From Balneolaceae bacterium (GTDB lineage: Bacteria > Bacteroidota > Rhodothermia > Balneolales > Balneolaceae), in assembly GCA_007129085.1 (NCBI GenBank), contig SKWF01000197.1, positions 1 to 27,885 on the forward strand: a DNA stretch of 27,885 nucleotides, written 5' to 3'. A program made the position numbers and the translations under genes. How positions within the stretch are numbered: position 1 is the first letter of the stretch; every line of letters begins with the position of its first letter. The notes under the pieces are model-generated. The model worked only from the letters and a program-made list of their open reading frames with translations. It searched no databases and had not been told where the DNA came from. Below are positions 16,603-24,531 of this stretch, one piece after another.

Positions 16603-17451
16603 ATGAAACAGTATCTAGACTTGGTAAATAACGTACTCGAAAATGGAGTTTGGAAGCAGAATAGAACAGGTATTAAAACCATTTCCTGTTTTGCAGAAAA
16701 TTATCGGGTTGATCTGTCGAAAGGTTTTCCGCTACTAACAACTAAAAAGGTTTTTTACAGATCGGTTATTCTTGAGCTACTGTGGTATCTGCGAGGTGAG
16801 GATCACATCAGATGGTTGCGTGATGAAAATGATTGCCACATATGGGATGCGTGGGCCGAAGATGATGGATATGTAGGACCGATTTATCCGGTATTATGGA
16901 GACGATTTCCTTATCTAAAAACTGATGAAGGTAAATCATATCCCGGCAAAAACGGGCAGAAAAATCGTGATTGGAAATATGATGAGTTTGATCAGTTGGG
17001 CAGAGCGATTGACCAGTTGAAAAATAATCCAAACAGCCGACGTATTGTGGTAAGTGCATGGCATCCGGGATTGTTGGAAGAGATGGGATTACCGCCATGC
17101 CATGTAATGTATATTTTTAACGTACAAAATGGGAAATTGAACTGCCATTTAACACAGAGATCCGGAGATATTGCTCTTGGAATTCCATTTAACCTGGCTT
17201 GTTACTCTGCACTTACGATGGCCGTTGCACAGGAAGTTGGTTTAGAGCCCGGTGAGTTTGCACATACCATTGTAGACGCACATATCTATGAAAACCATGT
17301 TGAGGGTTTAAAAGAGCAATTGAAACGTGAACCACGTGAACTACCTACGTTAACAATTGCAGAAAAACCGATCGATCAGCTATCGTTTGATGATTTTGAA
17401 CTTGCCAATTACAAACCCCATCCCGGAATTAAATTTCCCGTAGCTGTATGA
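16603..17451 (+). CDS. thyA: Thymidylate synthase
   Basis: ThyA methylates dUMP to dTMP using methylene-tetrahydrofolate and releases dihydrofolate, which DHFR from the next gene recycles. The 282-residue protein has the catalytic Cys166 in LPPCHVMYIF, phosphate-binding Arg146-Arg147 (NSRRIVVSAWHPG), QRSGDIALGIPFNLA, and the C-terminal KFPVAV. It is slightly longer than the E. coli enzyme because of an insertion at about 105-125. It overlaps folA by four bases (ATGA), so synthesis is coupled. A 60-base gap separates it from rnc. Confidence 0.97.
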   Translation: MKQYLDLVNNVLENGVWKQNRTGIKTISCFAENYRVDLSKGFPLLTTKKVFYRSVILELLWYLRGEDHIRWLRDENDCHIWDAWAEDDGYVGPIYPVLWRRFPYLKTDEGKSYPGKNGQKNRDWKYDEFDQLGRAIDQLKNNPNSRRIVVSAWHPGLLEEMGLPPCHVMYIFNVQNGKLNCHLTQRSGDIALGIPFNLACYSALTMAVAQEVGLEPGEFAHTIVDAHIYENHVEGLKEQLKREPRELPTLTIAEKPIDQLSFDDFELANYKPHPGIKFPVAV

Positions 17452-17921
17452 AATTAATATTAATTGCAGCACACGACCCTAACCTTGTTATTGGCAAAGA
17501 TGGAGAGCTTCCGTGGCACTATAAAGAAGACCTTCAGTTTTTTAAAAAGATGACCATGGGATCCCCGTTGATAATGGGGAGAATTGTGTTTGAAGAGCTG
17601 GGAGAGAAGCCGCTACCCGGACGAAAATGTCTGGTGCTTTCAAGAAGTCGAAACTACGATCATGTAGACACGTTCAACTCAATTCAGGACGCGATAAAGT
17701 CTGTACAGAATGAAGAGAAGGTATTTATTATCGGTGGTGGTGAGATTTACAAAAAAACGATTGATCAAGCGGATCAACTTATCATTACAGAGATTAAGAA
17801 AAGTTACGAAGGCGATACGTTTTTTCCGGAATATCGGGATGAGATCGGAAAAACATGGAAAGAGAGCTGGCGGGAAAACCATCAAGATTTTTCCTTCATT
17901 ATCTACGACAGAATTTCTTAA
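17448..17921 (+). CDS. folA: Dihydrofolate reductase
   Basis: DHFR reduces dihydrofolate to tetrahydrofolate with NADPH, completing the ThyA cycle. The 157-residue protein shows NLVIGKDGELPWHYKEDLQFF with the active-site acid Asp28, MGRIVFEELGEKPLPGRK for the cofactor loop, and FIIGGGEIYKKT in the second half. The start overlaps thyA by ATGA. The stop is shared in opposite directions with the HD phosphohydrolase gene: the four bases TTAA at 17918-17921 give both stop codons. Confidence 0.96.
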   Translation: MKLILIAAHDPNLVIGKDGELPWHYKEDLQFFKKMTMGSPLIMGRIVFEELGEKPLPGRKCLVLSRSRNYDHVDTFNSIQDAIKSVQNEEKVFIIGGGEIYKKTIDQADQLIITEIKKSYEGDTFFPEYRDEIGKTWKESWRENHQDFSFIIYDRIS

Positions 17922-19168
17922 AGCGCATCCTTTAGGTGTACTGCGTAGGGTTTAACAACCGGTTTTGTCAGAGCAATAATATGTTTTGTGTCTGCAGCTT
18001 TTGAAAACTCTACAGCCCTATCATCTTCCTCTAGAATCCATATGCTTTCACTCTCATACTTGTACGCTTCGCTGTAGCTTTTATCGAAGCCAAAGTAGTA
18101 TTTTGTAGATTCATCGTCATACGGAAGCCCACTCTTTTTAAGGAGTCGTTTGGTATTTGTAACTAACTTCTCTTTATCTATTTTTTTATTTCTGTTCTCA
18201 ATAAATGTGGTCTTAAATAAGTCTCGATTTAAAAATCGACTAGAGAGGTCAGACAAAATTGGATCTTTTTCAGTTGACCACGCTTTGATGCTGATAAAAA
18301 TATCATGGTCATCCAGGGCAAGGTAGTTTCTCATCAACTCATTGGATATGGTTTTTTTCGCTGAACGTTTCGATTTCAAAAAGTATGAGAGGGGGGAAGA
18401 TGGTGTTCGTAAATTCTCGCCTTTTTCAATGAGGTATTTAGCCCGCGTAAAGATTTTCTGTATCAACGAATCGGCACTCAGCACAGTTTTGTGAAGATAC
18501 ACTTGCATGTACATCAATCTGCGTGATAGAATATAATTTTCAATCGCATAAATCCCTTTTTTTTCAATAACCACATTCCCATTTATTACTCTCATGGTTT
18601 TAAGAATGCGATTGATACCCACACTCCCCTCGGATACACCAGTAAAAAAGCTGTCTCTTTTCAGATAATCCAAGCGGTCAATATCGAGCTGTGAAGATAT
18701 CAGCTGATGGAGGAATTTTTTAGGATGTTGATCTGTAAAAATTTCAATAGCTGTGGTTAGTTCACCATCAAACTCCCGGTTTAAATTATGCATGATTTTC
18801 AGGCTCATCAACTCGTGATTGAAATCTTCAATCAACGTATGCTCGAGTGTATGAGAGAGTGGCCCATGGCCAATATCATGCAGTAGAATAGCAATGAGCG
18901 TTCCTCTGACCTCAGCATCGCTGATGGTAGTATCTTTCTCCTTTAAATTTTTTAGTACCCGCTGAGCCAATTCTAATGCCCCAATCGCATGTGAAAAACG
19001 AGAATGTTCAGCGGCGGGAAAAACCAGGTAGCCAAGCCCAAGCTGACGGATTCTGCGAAGCCTCTGTACATAGGGATGATCAATAAGCTTTAAAATCACA
19101 CCTTTGGGAACAGTAATGAACCCATGTATTGGGTCGTTAAATATTTTGTATTGCCTGCTTTTATCCAT
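17918..19168 (-). CDS. HD-domain phosphohydrolase (COG1078, dNTPase-like)
   Basis: This belongs to the HD superfamily near dGTP triphosphohydrolases and SAMHD1-type proteins; some members hydrolyse dNTPs, but the substrate here is not known. In the 416 residues the metal ligands are visible: the HSRFSHAIG block (His55, His60), LLHDIGHGPLSH with His97-Asp98, and an aspartate in LDIDRLDYLKRD (about 162-171). The C-terminal half is helical, with no further domain I recognise. It is encoded downstream of the thioesterase (8-base overlap) and converges on folA. Placement next to thyA-folA fits a role in dNTP control, but this is inference. Confidence 0.85.
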   Translation of the reverse strand: MDKSRQYKIFNDPIHGFITVPKGVILKLIDHPYVQRLRRIRQLGLGYLVFPAAEHSRFSHAIGALELAQRVLKNLKEKDTTISDAEVRGTLIAILLHDIGHGPLSHTLEHTLIEDFNHELMSLKIMHNLNREFDGELTTAIEIFTDQHPKKFLHQLISSQLDIDRLDYLKRDSFFTGVSEGSVGINRILKTMRVINGNVVIEKKGIYAIENYILSRRLMYMQVYLHKTVLSADSLIQKIFTRAKYLIEKGENLRTPSSPLSYFLKSKRSAKKTISNELMRNYLALDDHDIFISIKAWSTEKDPILSDLSSRFLNRDLFKTTFIENRNKKIDKEKLVTNTKRLLKKSGLPYDDESTKYYFGFDKSYSEAYKYESESIWILEEDDRAVEFSKAADTKHIIALTKPVVKPYAVHLKDAL

Positions 19169-19601
19169 CTGTTTTGGTGTAGATATATTGATCTAAATTA
19201 GAAATCTCCGGTAGCTTGGCAGGCTTTTCCTGTTTAAGGTTGAACCAAACTCCTGTTGTTTCTGCCACGGCTTTAACGGTCTGATCTTTTCCACTGAAAA
19301 TCGCTTGAATGCCGGTAATACTGCTGTTTCCGATCGATTTTATGGATGATCCTATAATGATATCATCACCATAAAGCACCGGTTTCATAAAATTGAGATC
19401 TAAATGAACGAGAACAAAACTGTGCCCTTCACTCATCGATCTGTTGAACTCGGGAATCGCTTGTATAAACCTAATTCTGGCCTCTTCAAAATAGGTACTG
19501 AATACCGCATTGTTTACATGATTCAAAATGTCTAAATCCCGAAAACGCACATTTATGGATGTCTGATGGTAAAAATCGCTCAGTGAATATGTTTTGCTCA
19601 A
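19161..19601 (-). CDS. Acyl-CoA thioesterase, 4-hydroxybenzoyl-CoA thioesterase (YbgC-like) family
   Basis: A single hot-dog domain of 146 residues. The motif RFRDLDILNHVNNAVFSTYF (about 19-38) is the active-site loop and start of the long helix in 4HBT/YbgC/FadM-type thioesterases, with the acidic catalytic residue and conserved His-Val-Asn-Asn. It probably hydrolyses acyl-CoA or acyl-ACP in the cytoplasm; chain length cannot be read. The stop overlaps the HD phosphohydrolase start by eight bases, so the two are one operon, read from the 19602-19901 region. Confidence 0.85.
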   Translation of the reverse strand: MSKTYSLSDFYHQTSINVRFRDLDILNHVNNAVFSTYFEEARIRFIQAIPEFNRSMSEGHSFVLVHLDLNFMKPVLYGDDIIIGSSIKSIGNSSITGIQAIFSGKDQTVKAVAETTGVWFNLKQEKPAKLPEISNLDQYIYTKTDG

Positions 19602-19750
19602 AATGCTCTTCCTTTTATTCGGTTAATCAGACAAAATAAGGGAATTCAACCGTAATAGTGAATTTTATCATTCCCGATCTTGTCATGAATAGAGACTATA
19701 ATTGGTTATCTTTTTGAAAATATATAACTAAGAGACTTTGAAAATCACAG
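19602..19750. other. Divergent intergenic region, AT-rich part
   Basis: This lies between the minus-strand thioesterase start and the inverted-repeat element. It should hold the thioesterase promoter. I see no convincing -33/-7 pair on either strand, no small open frame and no RNA gene. Together with the inverted repeat and the 42 bases after it, it makes a gap of 300 bases to the aminopeptidase start. Confidence 0.5.
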
Positions 19751-19859
19751 AGATACTTCGACTTCATTCGTCGCTCTGCTCCTCATTGCGCTCAGTATGA
19801 CGTTAAACGTCACATTGAGCGTAACGAAACGTAGTGGAGTGGAGTCGAAATGTATCGAT
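19751..19859. repeat. Imperfect long inverted repeat (REP-like or MITE-like element)
   Basis: About 109 bases form an imperfect palindrome. The outer ends read GATACTTCGACT on the left and AGTCGAAATGTATC on the right. The inner parts read TTGCGCTCAGTATGACG and CGTCACATTGAGCGTAA, joined by the central GACGTTAAACGTC. The ends and the TCGAC...GAGCG...GTCA pattern resemble dispersed palindromic repeats common in Bacteroidota genomes. It lies between two divergent genes, so it is not placed as a terminator. There is no coding capacity. Only one copy is in the window, so its repeat status is inferred. Confidence 0.6.
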
Positions 19860-19901
19860 TAAAGGTCTTTCAAAGCCTCCAACTAAAGAAAATTGAATTT
19901 T

Positions 19902-20978
19902 ATGCTCGATAAAAAAAGCTCTGAATTTCTCGAAGAACTTTTAATTACACCAAGCCCTACGGGTTACGAATCCGGTGGTCAAAAACTGTGGATGGACTAT
20001 CTGTCAGAATTTACGGATAAGGTAGAAGCTGATGCTTACGGATCTGCTGTTGCCAAGTTAACAACAAGTTCTGATGTAATGACCGTAATGTTGGAGGCAC
20101 ACGCCGATGAAATTGGGATGGTGGTGCAGCATATTTCGGACGAGGGATTTATTTATCTGAATAAATTAGGGGGGAGTGATTCCACAATTGCCAGGGCTAA
20201 ACGGGTATTTATTCATGGTAAAGAGGGCCGTGTTACGGGCGTGGTTGGAAATACTGCCATCCACCTGCAAGACAAAAAGAATGGCGGCGGAAAGCAGCCG
20301 GAATGGAAAGATATTTTTGTGGATATCGGTGCTGAAAGTAAAGAAGAGGCACTTGAAATGGTTCAGATTGGCGATCCGGTAACCTATACAGATGAGGTAG
20401 AGTATTTGAATGATGAAATTATTACAGCTCGCGCACTGGATAACAGAATTGGAGGTTTTGCAATTGCCCAGGTTATGAAGAGGCTCGCATCAGTACGAAA
20501 AGACTTGAAGGTAAATGTTATTGCACTGAACTCTGTGCAGGAGGAGGTGGGTGGATTTGGCGCCAGAATGATGAGCTATCGTCACATGCCGGACGCCGCC
20601 ATTGTAACGGACGTAACCCATGCAACTGATTCACCCGGTATTGATAGTCGCGAGCATGGATTAGTAAAGCTCGGTAAAGGGCCAACAGTACAGCATGGTG
20701 GGGCGAACCATCCGGCAGTTGTTGCACATATTGAAAGTGCTGCAGAGGCCAATAAAATTGATATTCAGCACGAGGCTACAAGTGTACGTACGGGTACGGA
20801 TACAGACAGTATTTTTTATCAGCGTACCGGAATTCCAAGTGCACTCGTTTCAGTACCAATCCGGTACATGCACTCACCGGTAGAAACAGCGTCGTTGAAT
20901 GATTTGGAAAAAATGATAGAGCTAATGACTGAGTCTGTGTTAGCAATGGCTCCGGATCAAACATTTACTACACTGTAA
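19902..20978 (+). CDS. M42 family metallopeptidase (aminopeptidase)
   Basis: M42 enzymes are cytoplasmic dinuclear-metal aminopeptidases, often large tetrahedral assemblies; some relatives were annotated as endoglucanases by mistake. Metal and catalytic residues are visible (numbered from the ATG at 19902): His67 and Asp69 in LEAHADEIG, Asp180 in ARALDNRIGG, Glu214 and Glu215 in SVQEEVGG, Asp237 in AIVTDVTHATD and His324 in RYMHSPVE. The open frame begins nine bases earlier with TTG; the ATG at 19902 is the better start and gives 358 residues. It is a single-gene unit, divergent from the thioesterase and convergent with the sigma factor gene. Confidence 0.92.
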   Translation: MLDKKSSEFLEELLITPSPTGYESGGQKLWMDYLSEFTDKVEADAYGSAVAKLTTSSDVMTVMLEAHADEIGMVVQHISDEGFIYLNKLGGSDSTIARAKRVFIHGKEGRVTGVVGNTAIHLQDKKNGGGKQPEWKDIFVDIGAESKEEALEMVQIGDPVTYTDEVEYLNDEIITARALDNRIGGFAIAQVMKRLASVRKDLKVNVIALNSVQEEVGGFGARMMSYRHMPDAAIVTDVTHATDSPGIDSREHGLVKLGKGPTVQHGGANHPAVVAHIESAAEANKIDIQHEATSVRTGTDTDSIFYQRTGIPSALVSVPIRYMHSPVETASLNDLEKMIELMTESVLAMAPDQTFTTL

Positions 20979-20986
20979 TTGATAGA

Positions 20987-21005
20987 GCAGAGCAGCTCTG
21001 CAGAG
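20987..21005. terminator. Weak hairpin between convergent genes
   Basis: GCAGAG (20987-20992) pairs with CTCTGC (20996-21001) around a three-base loop, and CTCTGCAGAG (20996-21005) is itself a palindrome. It lies between the convergent aminopeptidase and sigma factor genes, where a terminator is expected. No T-run follows closely on the plus strand, so function is doubtful. Confidence 0.25.
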
Positions 21006-21013
21006 AAATAGGG

Positions 21014-21589
21014 TTACCCTTTAATTATTTTGTAGAGCAAAGCTCTCGCTTTTTTCCAGTCCCGATCAACGGTACTGACGGAAATATCAAGAGCTTCGGC
21101 AACTTGAGAGATAGAAAAGCCGCAAAAGTATTTCAACTCTACAATTTTATACATCCGATTATCCAACTCTTTGAGTTCCTGGCATGCGTTTTCAAGCTCT
21201 AAAAATTGACGTGCTTCGTTACGCTGAATTCTATCTTCATCCAATGGAACTTTTGAGGCACCGCCTCCGCGTTTGGAAGCAAGTTTTCTACGGGCATGAT
21301 CAACCAGGATTTGATGCATCGCATTAGACGCGAGCGCCATCAGATGTCGTTTACTTTCACAATTTAATTCTTCCTGGCTTTTCCACTTTAAATAAAACTC
21401 GTGGACAAGATCTGTCTGATTAATAGTCAGATCTCCGTTTTCTTGCCTGATCTGGAAACCGGCAATCTCTTTGAGCTCCTGATAAATGATGGGGAACAAT
21501 TTATTATAGGCTTGATCACCTTCGTTTTCAATATTTCGCAGCAAACGTGAAATCTTATCGTTAGACTTTTTCGCAGTTACTGTATCCAT
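21014..21589 (-). CDS. RNA polymerase sigma factor, ECF-like (TIGR02999 type)
   Basis: A 191-residue ECF sigma factor with region 2 (about 15-95, LTINQTDLVHEFYLKWKS and the following HLMALASNAMHQILVDHARR) and region 4 helix-turn-helix (about 135-188, ELKYFCGFSISQVAEALDIS and WKKARALLYKI). The VDHARRKLASKRGGG linker is characteristic of the TIGR02999 group, which in many bacteria is linked to Ser/Thr protein kinases or membrane sensor proteins. No anti-sigma factor, kinase or zinc-finger protein is encoded beside it here. It lies 100 bases after galE on the same strand. Its targets are unknown. Confidence 0.88.
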   Translation of the reverse strand: MDTVTAKKSNDKISRLLRNIENEGDQAYNKLFPIIYQELKEIAGFQIRQENGDLTINQTDLVHEFYLKWKSQEELNCESKRHLMALASNAMHQILVDHARRKLASKRGGGASKVPLDEDRIQRNEARQFLELENACQELKELDNRMYKIVELKYFCGFSISQVAEALDISVSTVDRDWKKARALLYKIIKG

Positions 21590-21689
21590 AAAAAAGCAGT
21601 TAATTAAAGGTCATTTATTGTATGAACCTTCAAACGCCGAATCCTTACACTTAAATTTTAGATTTTAATACTCCACCGGTTACAGAATT

Positions 21690-22703
21690 CTAATTATATC
21701 CGTTTGGATTTTGAGTCTGCCAATTCCAGGCATCTTTACACATGTCGTAAAGATCTTTCTCTGTACTCCACCCCAATTCGTCTTTAGCTTTTTGTGGATT
21801 TGCATAGCAAATGGCGGCATCGCCGGGTCGTCTCTCTGTAATTTGGTAAGGAATTTCTTTGCCGGTTGCCTTCTCAAAGGCTTTTACAACATCCAGTACA
21901 CTGGAGCCAACCCCGGTACCGAGATTGTAAACGCTTAATCCGCCATCATTTTCAATTTTCTGCAGCGCTTTAATATGCCCTTTAGCCAGATCAATAACAT
22001 GAATGTAGTCTCGAACGCCGGTACCATCATCAGTAGGGTAGTCACCGCCAAAAATGTTCAGTTTGTCCAATTTACCAACAGCAACCTGGGTCACAAAAGG
22101 CATCAAATTGTTTGGAATTCCGTTCGGATCCTCACCAATTTTTCCGCTCTCGTGCGCTCCAACAGGATTGAAATATCGCAACAGTGATATATTCCAGGAA
22201 GCATCGGCTTGATGGAGATCTTTTAAAATATACTCAATCGTTAATTTGGTCTGTCCATAGGGATTGGTGGCAGAAACCGCACTCTCTTCTGTAAGCGGAG
22301 ATTCATCCGGGTTGCCATAAACCGTAGCTGATGAGCTGAAAACTAGGTTTTTTACATCATGATCGGCCATAGATTGGCAGAGGTTGATGGTGCCGGCCAC
22401 ATTATTTTGATAATAATGGAGTGGTTTTTCAACGGATTCGCCAACAGCCTTTAACCCGGCAAAGTGAATTACACTATCAAACGAATAAGACTGAAATATT
22501 TTGTTGAGTGCCTCAGTATCTAAAAGGTCGGCTTTTATGAACTCAATTTCTCGGCCGGTAATTTTCTCAACTCGCTTAATCGACTCCAGTTTACTGTTGG
22601 AGAGATTATCTATTACAACGGGTTGATAGCCTTCGTTGATGAGTTCCAAAACGGTATGACTTCCAATAAAACCGGTGCCGCCGGTTATCAATACATTCCC
22701 CAT
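21690..22703 (-). CDS. galE: UDP-glucose 4-epimerase
   Basis: GalE interconverts UDP-glucose and UDP-galactose (or the N-acetyl forms) for surface polysaccharide and galactose metabolism. The 337-residue extended SDR has TGGTGFIGSH (7-16) for NAD, SSSATVYG (123-130) and the catalytic pair Tyr149 and Lys153 in NPYGQTK. The C-terminal RRPGDAAICYANPQKAKDEL is typical of GalE. A 122-base gap upstream separates it from the HPt gene; I see no clear promoter there. The same-strand sigma factor gene lies downstream after 100 bases. Confidence 0.94.
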   Translation of the reverse strand: MGNVLITGGTGFIGSHTVLELINEGYQPVVIDNLSNSKLESIKRVEKITGREIEFIKADLLDTEALNKIFQSYSFDSVIHFAGLKAVGESVEKPLHYYQNNVAGTINLCQSMADHDVKNLVFSSSATVYGNPDESPLTEESAVSATNPYGQTKLTIEYILKDLHQADASWNISLLRYFNPVGAHESGKIGEDPNGIPNNLMPFVTQVAVGKLDKLNIFGGDYPTDDGTGVRDYIHVIDLAKGHIKALQKIENDGGLSVYNLGTGVGSSVLDVVKAFEKATGKEIPYQITERRPGDAAICYANPQKAKDELGWSTEKDLYDMCKDAWNWQTQNPNGYN

Positions 22704-22825
22704 GTTCTCTGATGTTTTTGATGGTTAAGAGTATAGGTGATTTAACCTAATGACTCCGGAAAGATAGGGGTAGTTACAGGGAATACAAACGGTAAAATTA
22801 ATTGGATGAAGTAGCGAAGAAGTGC

Positions 22826-23158
22826 TTATTGAAATTCGCTGATAATTTGATTGCAGTATTCATCCATTTTTTCAGCGAGTCCCTCTTTTTCCTGCTGGGT
22901 TGAATTCTCTTCAATCAAAATTTTTGATTCCTCATACATTTCCAAAAGTTGATCGAGATGGAGCATTTGAGCAACAGGCTTGATTTTGTGTCCGGCTCGG
23001 CGCAGCTGATCCATATCGCTATTGATCAGATGATTATGGAATTCGTTTTTAAATTCGGTAAAAGACTCAATTGAAGCGTCAGAAAACTCTTCAATAAAGC
23101 TCTCATCATTGTAGAGCATTTCACGAATTATATCGTGATCTATTAATGGCTTATCCAT
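22826..23158 (-). CDS. HPt (histidine phosphotransfer) domain protein
   Basis: A 110-residue all-helical protein. The helix DQLRRAGHKIKPVAQMLHL (about 50-68) carries the candidate phosphoryl histidine His57 with Lys60 three residues later, the spacing of HPt domains (usually AH-x-LKG). The motif is divergent: Gly before the histidine and Pro after the lysine. HPt proteins relay phosphate between response-regulator receivers in two-component phosphorelays. No histidine kinase or response regulator gene is in the window, so it is an orphan. It follows the thioesterase gene by 14 bases, which offers no functional clue. Confidence 0.72.
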   Translation of the reverse strand: MDKPLIDHDIIREMLYNDESFIEEFSDASIESFTEFKNEFHNHLINSDMDQLRRAGHKIKPVAQMLHLDQLLEMYEESKILIEENSTQQEKEGLAEKMDEYCNQIISEFQ

Positions 23159-23172
23159 GATTTAATTGATGC

Positions 23173-23565
23173 TTAAGGATTTACAGGTGCGGTAATTCCG
23201 TGTGGAGTCGCACGGCCGTTTTCATCAATATGGACAAAAACAATTTTGTCGATACGAATAATAGTCTCATGCGAGAACTTTTGACGTACTTCGCATTTAA
23301 CGGTGATAGATGTTGTGCCAAATTTTACGGTTTCCATTCCTATTTCAATTATATCGCCTAAACTTGCAGAGCTCACAAAATCAATCTCTGACATAAACTT
23401 TGTGGCAATATTACTTTTACCAAGCTGGCATATAACATAAATGGCGGCTTCTTCATCAATCCAGGCCAAAACAGACCCGCCGAAAAGAGTACCATGTGCA
23501 TTTAAATCTGTGGGCTTGATAAGTTTGCGGCTAAAAAACCTCATCTCTGGGTGAATTTCTGGCAT
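23173..23565 (-). CDS. Acyl-CoA thioesterase, YciA-like hot-dog family
   Basis: A 130-residue single hot-dog protein. The segment LIKPTDLNAHGTLFGGSVLA (about 15-34) with the following WIDEEAA is the family hallmark: the N-x-HGT-x-FGG loop and the acidic catalytic residue on the central helix. Members hydrolyse a wide range of acyl-CoAs in the cytoplasm. It is a different hot-dog subgroup from the one encoded at 19161-19601. It heads a two-gene operon with the HPt gene and is divergent from the first parA. Confidence 0.9.
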   Translation of the reverse strand: MPEIHPEMRFFSRKLIKPTDLNAHGTLFGGSVLAWIDEEAAIYVICQLGKSNIATKFMSEIDFVSSASLGDIIEIGMETVKFGTTSITVKCEVRQKFSHETIIRIDKIVFVHIDENGRATPHGITAPVNP

Positions 23566-23676
23566 ATGTTTATTGATTTGATTTGAAGCCTAAAATAGGA
23601 CAAAATTTTCAGCTAAACAGATCAATAATTTCTTTTAAATCTATTTTGTTTGTCGATGTTAAGAGAGAATTATCAA

Positions 23677-23748
23677 CAAAAGATAATATTTAATGTAACA
23701 ACTGGCCCCAAAGGTTCTCAATAATATACAGAGGCAAAAGATATTATT
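23677..23748 (+). promoter_or_regulatory. Candidate promoter/operator of ParA-RHH cassette 1
   Basis: This 72-base stretch holds AAAAGATAATATTTAATG (23678-23695), then after 21 bases CTCAATAATATACAGAG (23717-23733), then AAAAGA (23736-23741). The same three pieces occur in the same order ahead of the second parA (25151-25207), although surrounding bases have diverged. CAAAAGATAATATT (23677-23690) is also repeated almost exactly as CAAAAGATATTATT (23735-23748), 58 bases on, differing at one position. I read the AATAAT core as a -10-like box covered by an operator for the RHH partner; this is inference. Confidence 0.45.
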
Positions 23749-23767
23749 GGAATAAAGACACAAAATT

Positions 23768-24520
23768 ATGCGAAAAATTGCATTTACGAATCAAAAAGGT
23801 GGTGTTGGTAAAACAACAAGTACAATTAATACCGGAGCCGGACTAAGTAAATTAGGGTACCGGGTGTTATTAATTGATATGGATCCGCAGGCGAATTTAA
23901 CTTATTCGCTTAAAACGCATTCCGATAAATTGAATAAGAATATCTATCATGTGTTGAAAGGTACCTCAGAAGTATCTGACATTGTAATTAAACACGATGA
24001 GTTCGACATTTTACCGGCATCCATAGAGTTATCCGGTGCCGATATGGAGCTTGTTAATGAGCCGGCTCGGGAGAATTTGCTTAAAGATGCACTTCGAGAA
24101 GTGGAGGGGAGTTACGATTTTGTGCTGCTCGATTGCCCGCCTAACTTGGGCCTGTTGACGCTAAACGCATTTACTGCATCCGATGAGTTGATCATTGTAC
24201 TGCAGTCGGAGTATTTAGCACTGCATGGCCTTTCTAAGCTGATGGATTTAATTAAGATTGTACAAAAGCGGTTAAATCCTGATTTGAAAGTCGAAGGTAT
24301 CGTTTGTACTCTGTATGATAAGCGAAAGAATCTGAATCGCGAAGTGGTAGGGCACATACGTGATTATTTCGGTAAAAAAGTTTTCGATACCGTTATTCGT
24401 GATAATATTGCACTTGCTGAGGCACCGAGTCATCATAAAACCATCTTTGAATATGATGGGGATAGTTACGGTGCTAAAGACTATATGATGCTGGCTAAGG
24501 AGATCAGAAACGGGTACTAA
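23768..24520 (+). CDS. ParA-family ATPase, cassette 1
   Basis: A 250-residue ParA/Soj-type ATPase of the MinD/ParA superfamily, which forms ATP dimers on the nucleoid to position DNA or protein cargo. It has the deviant Walker A motif KGGVGKTT (10-17) with both lysines, the A' motif LLIDMDPQAN (34-43), Walker B LLDCPPN (120-126), and no N-terminal DNA-binding domain, as in chromosomal and type Ib plasmid ParA. It is about 83% identical (43 differences in 250 by hand count) to the ParA encoded at 25250-26008. It is followed after 11 bases by a small RHH gene instead of a classical parB. Cargo is unknown. Confidence 0.9.
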   Translation: MRKIAFTNQKGGVGKTTSTINTGAGLSKLGYRVLLIDMDPQANLTYSLKTHSDKLNKNIYHVLKGTSEVSDIVIKHDEFDILPASIELSGADMELVNEPARENLLKDALREVEGSYDFVLLDCPPNLGLLTLNAFTASDELIIVLQSEYLALHGLSKLMDLIKIVQKRLNPDLKVEGIVCTLYDKRKNLNREVVGHIRDYFGKKVFDTVIRDNIALAEAPSHHKTIFEYDGDSYGAKDYMMLAKEIRNGY

Positions 24521-24531
24521 AAGATACAGTT

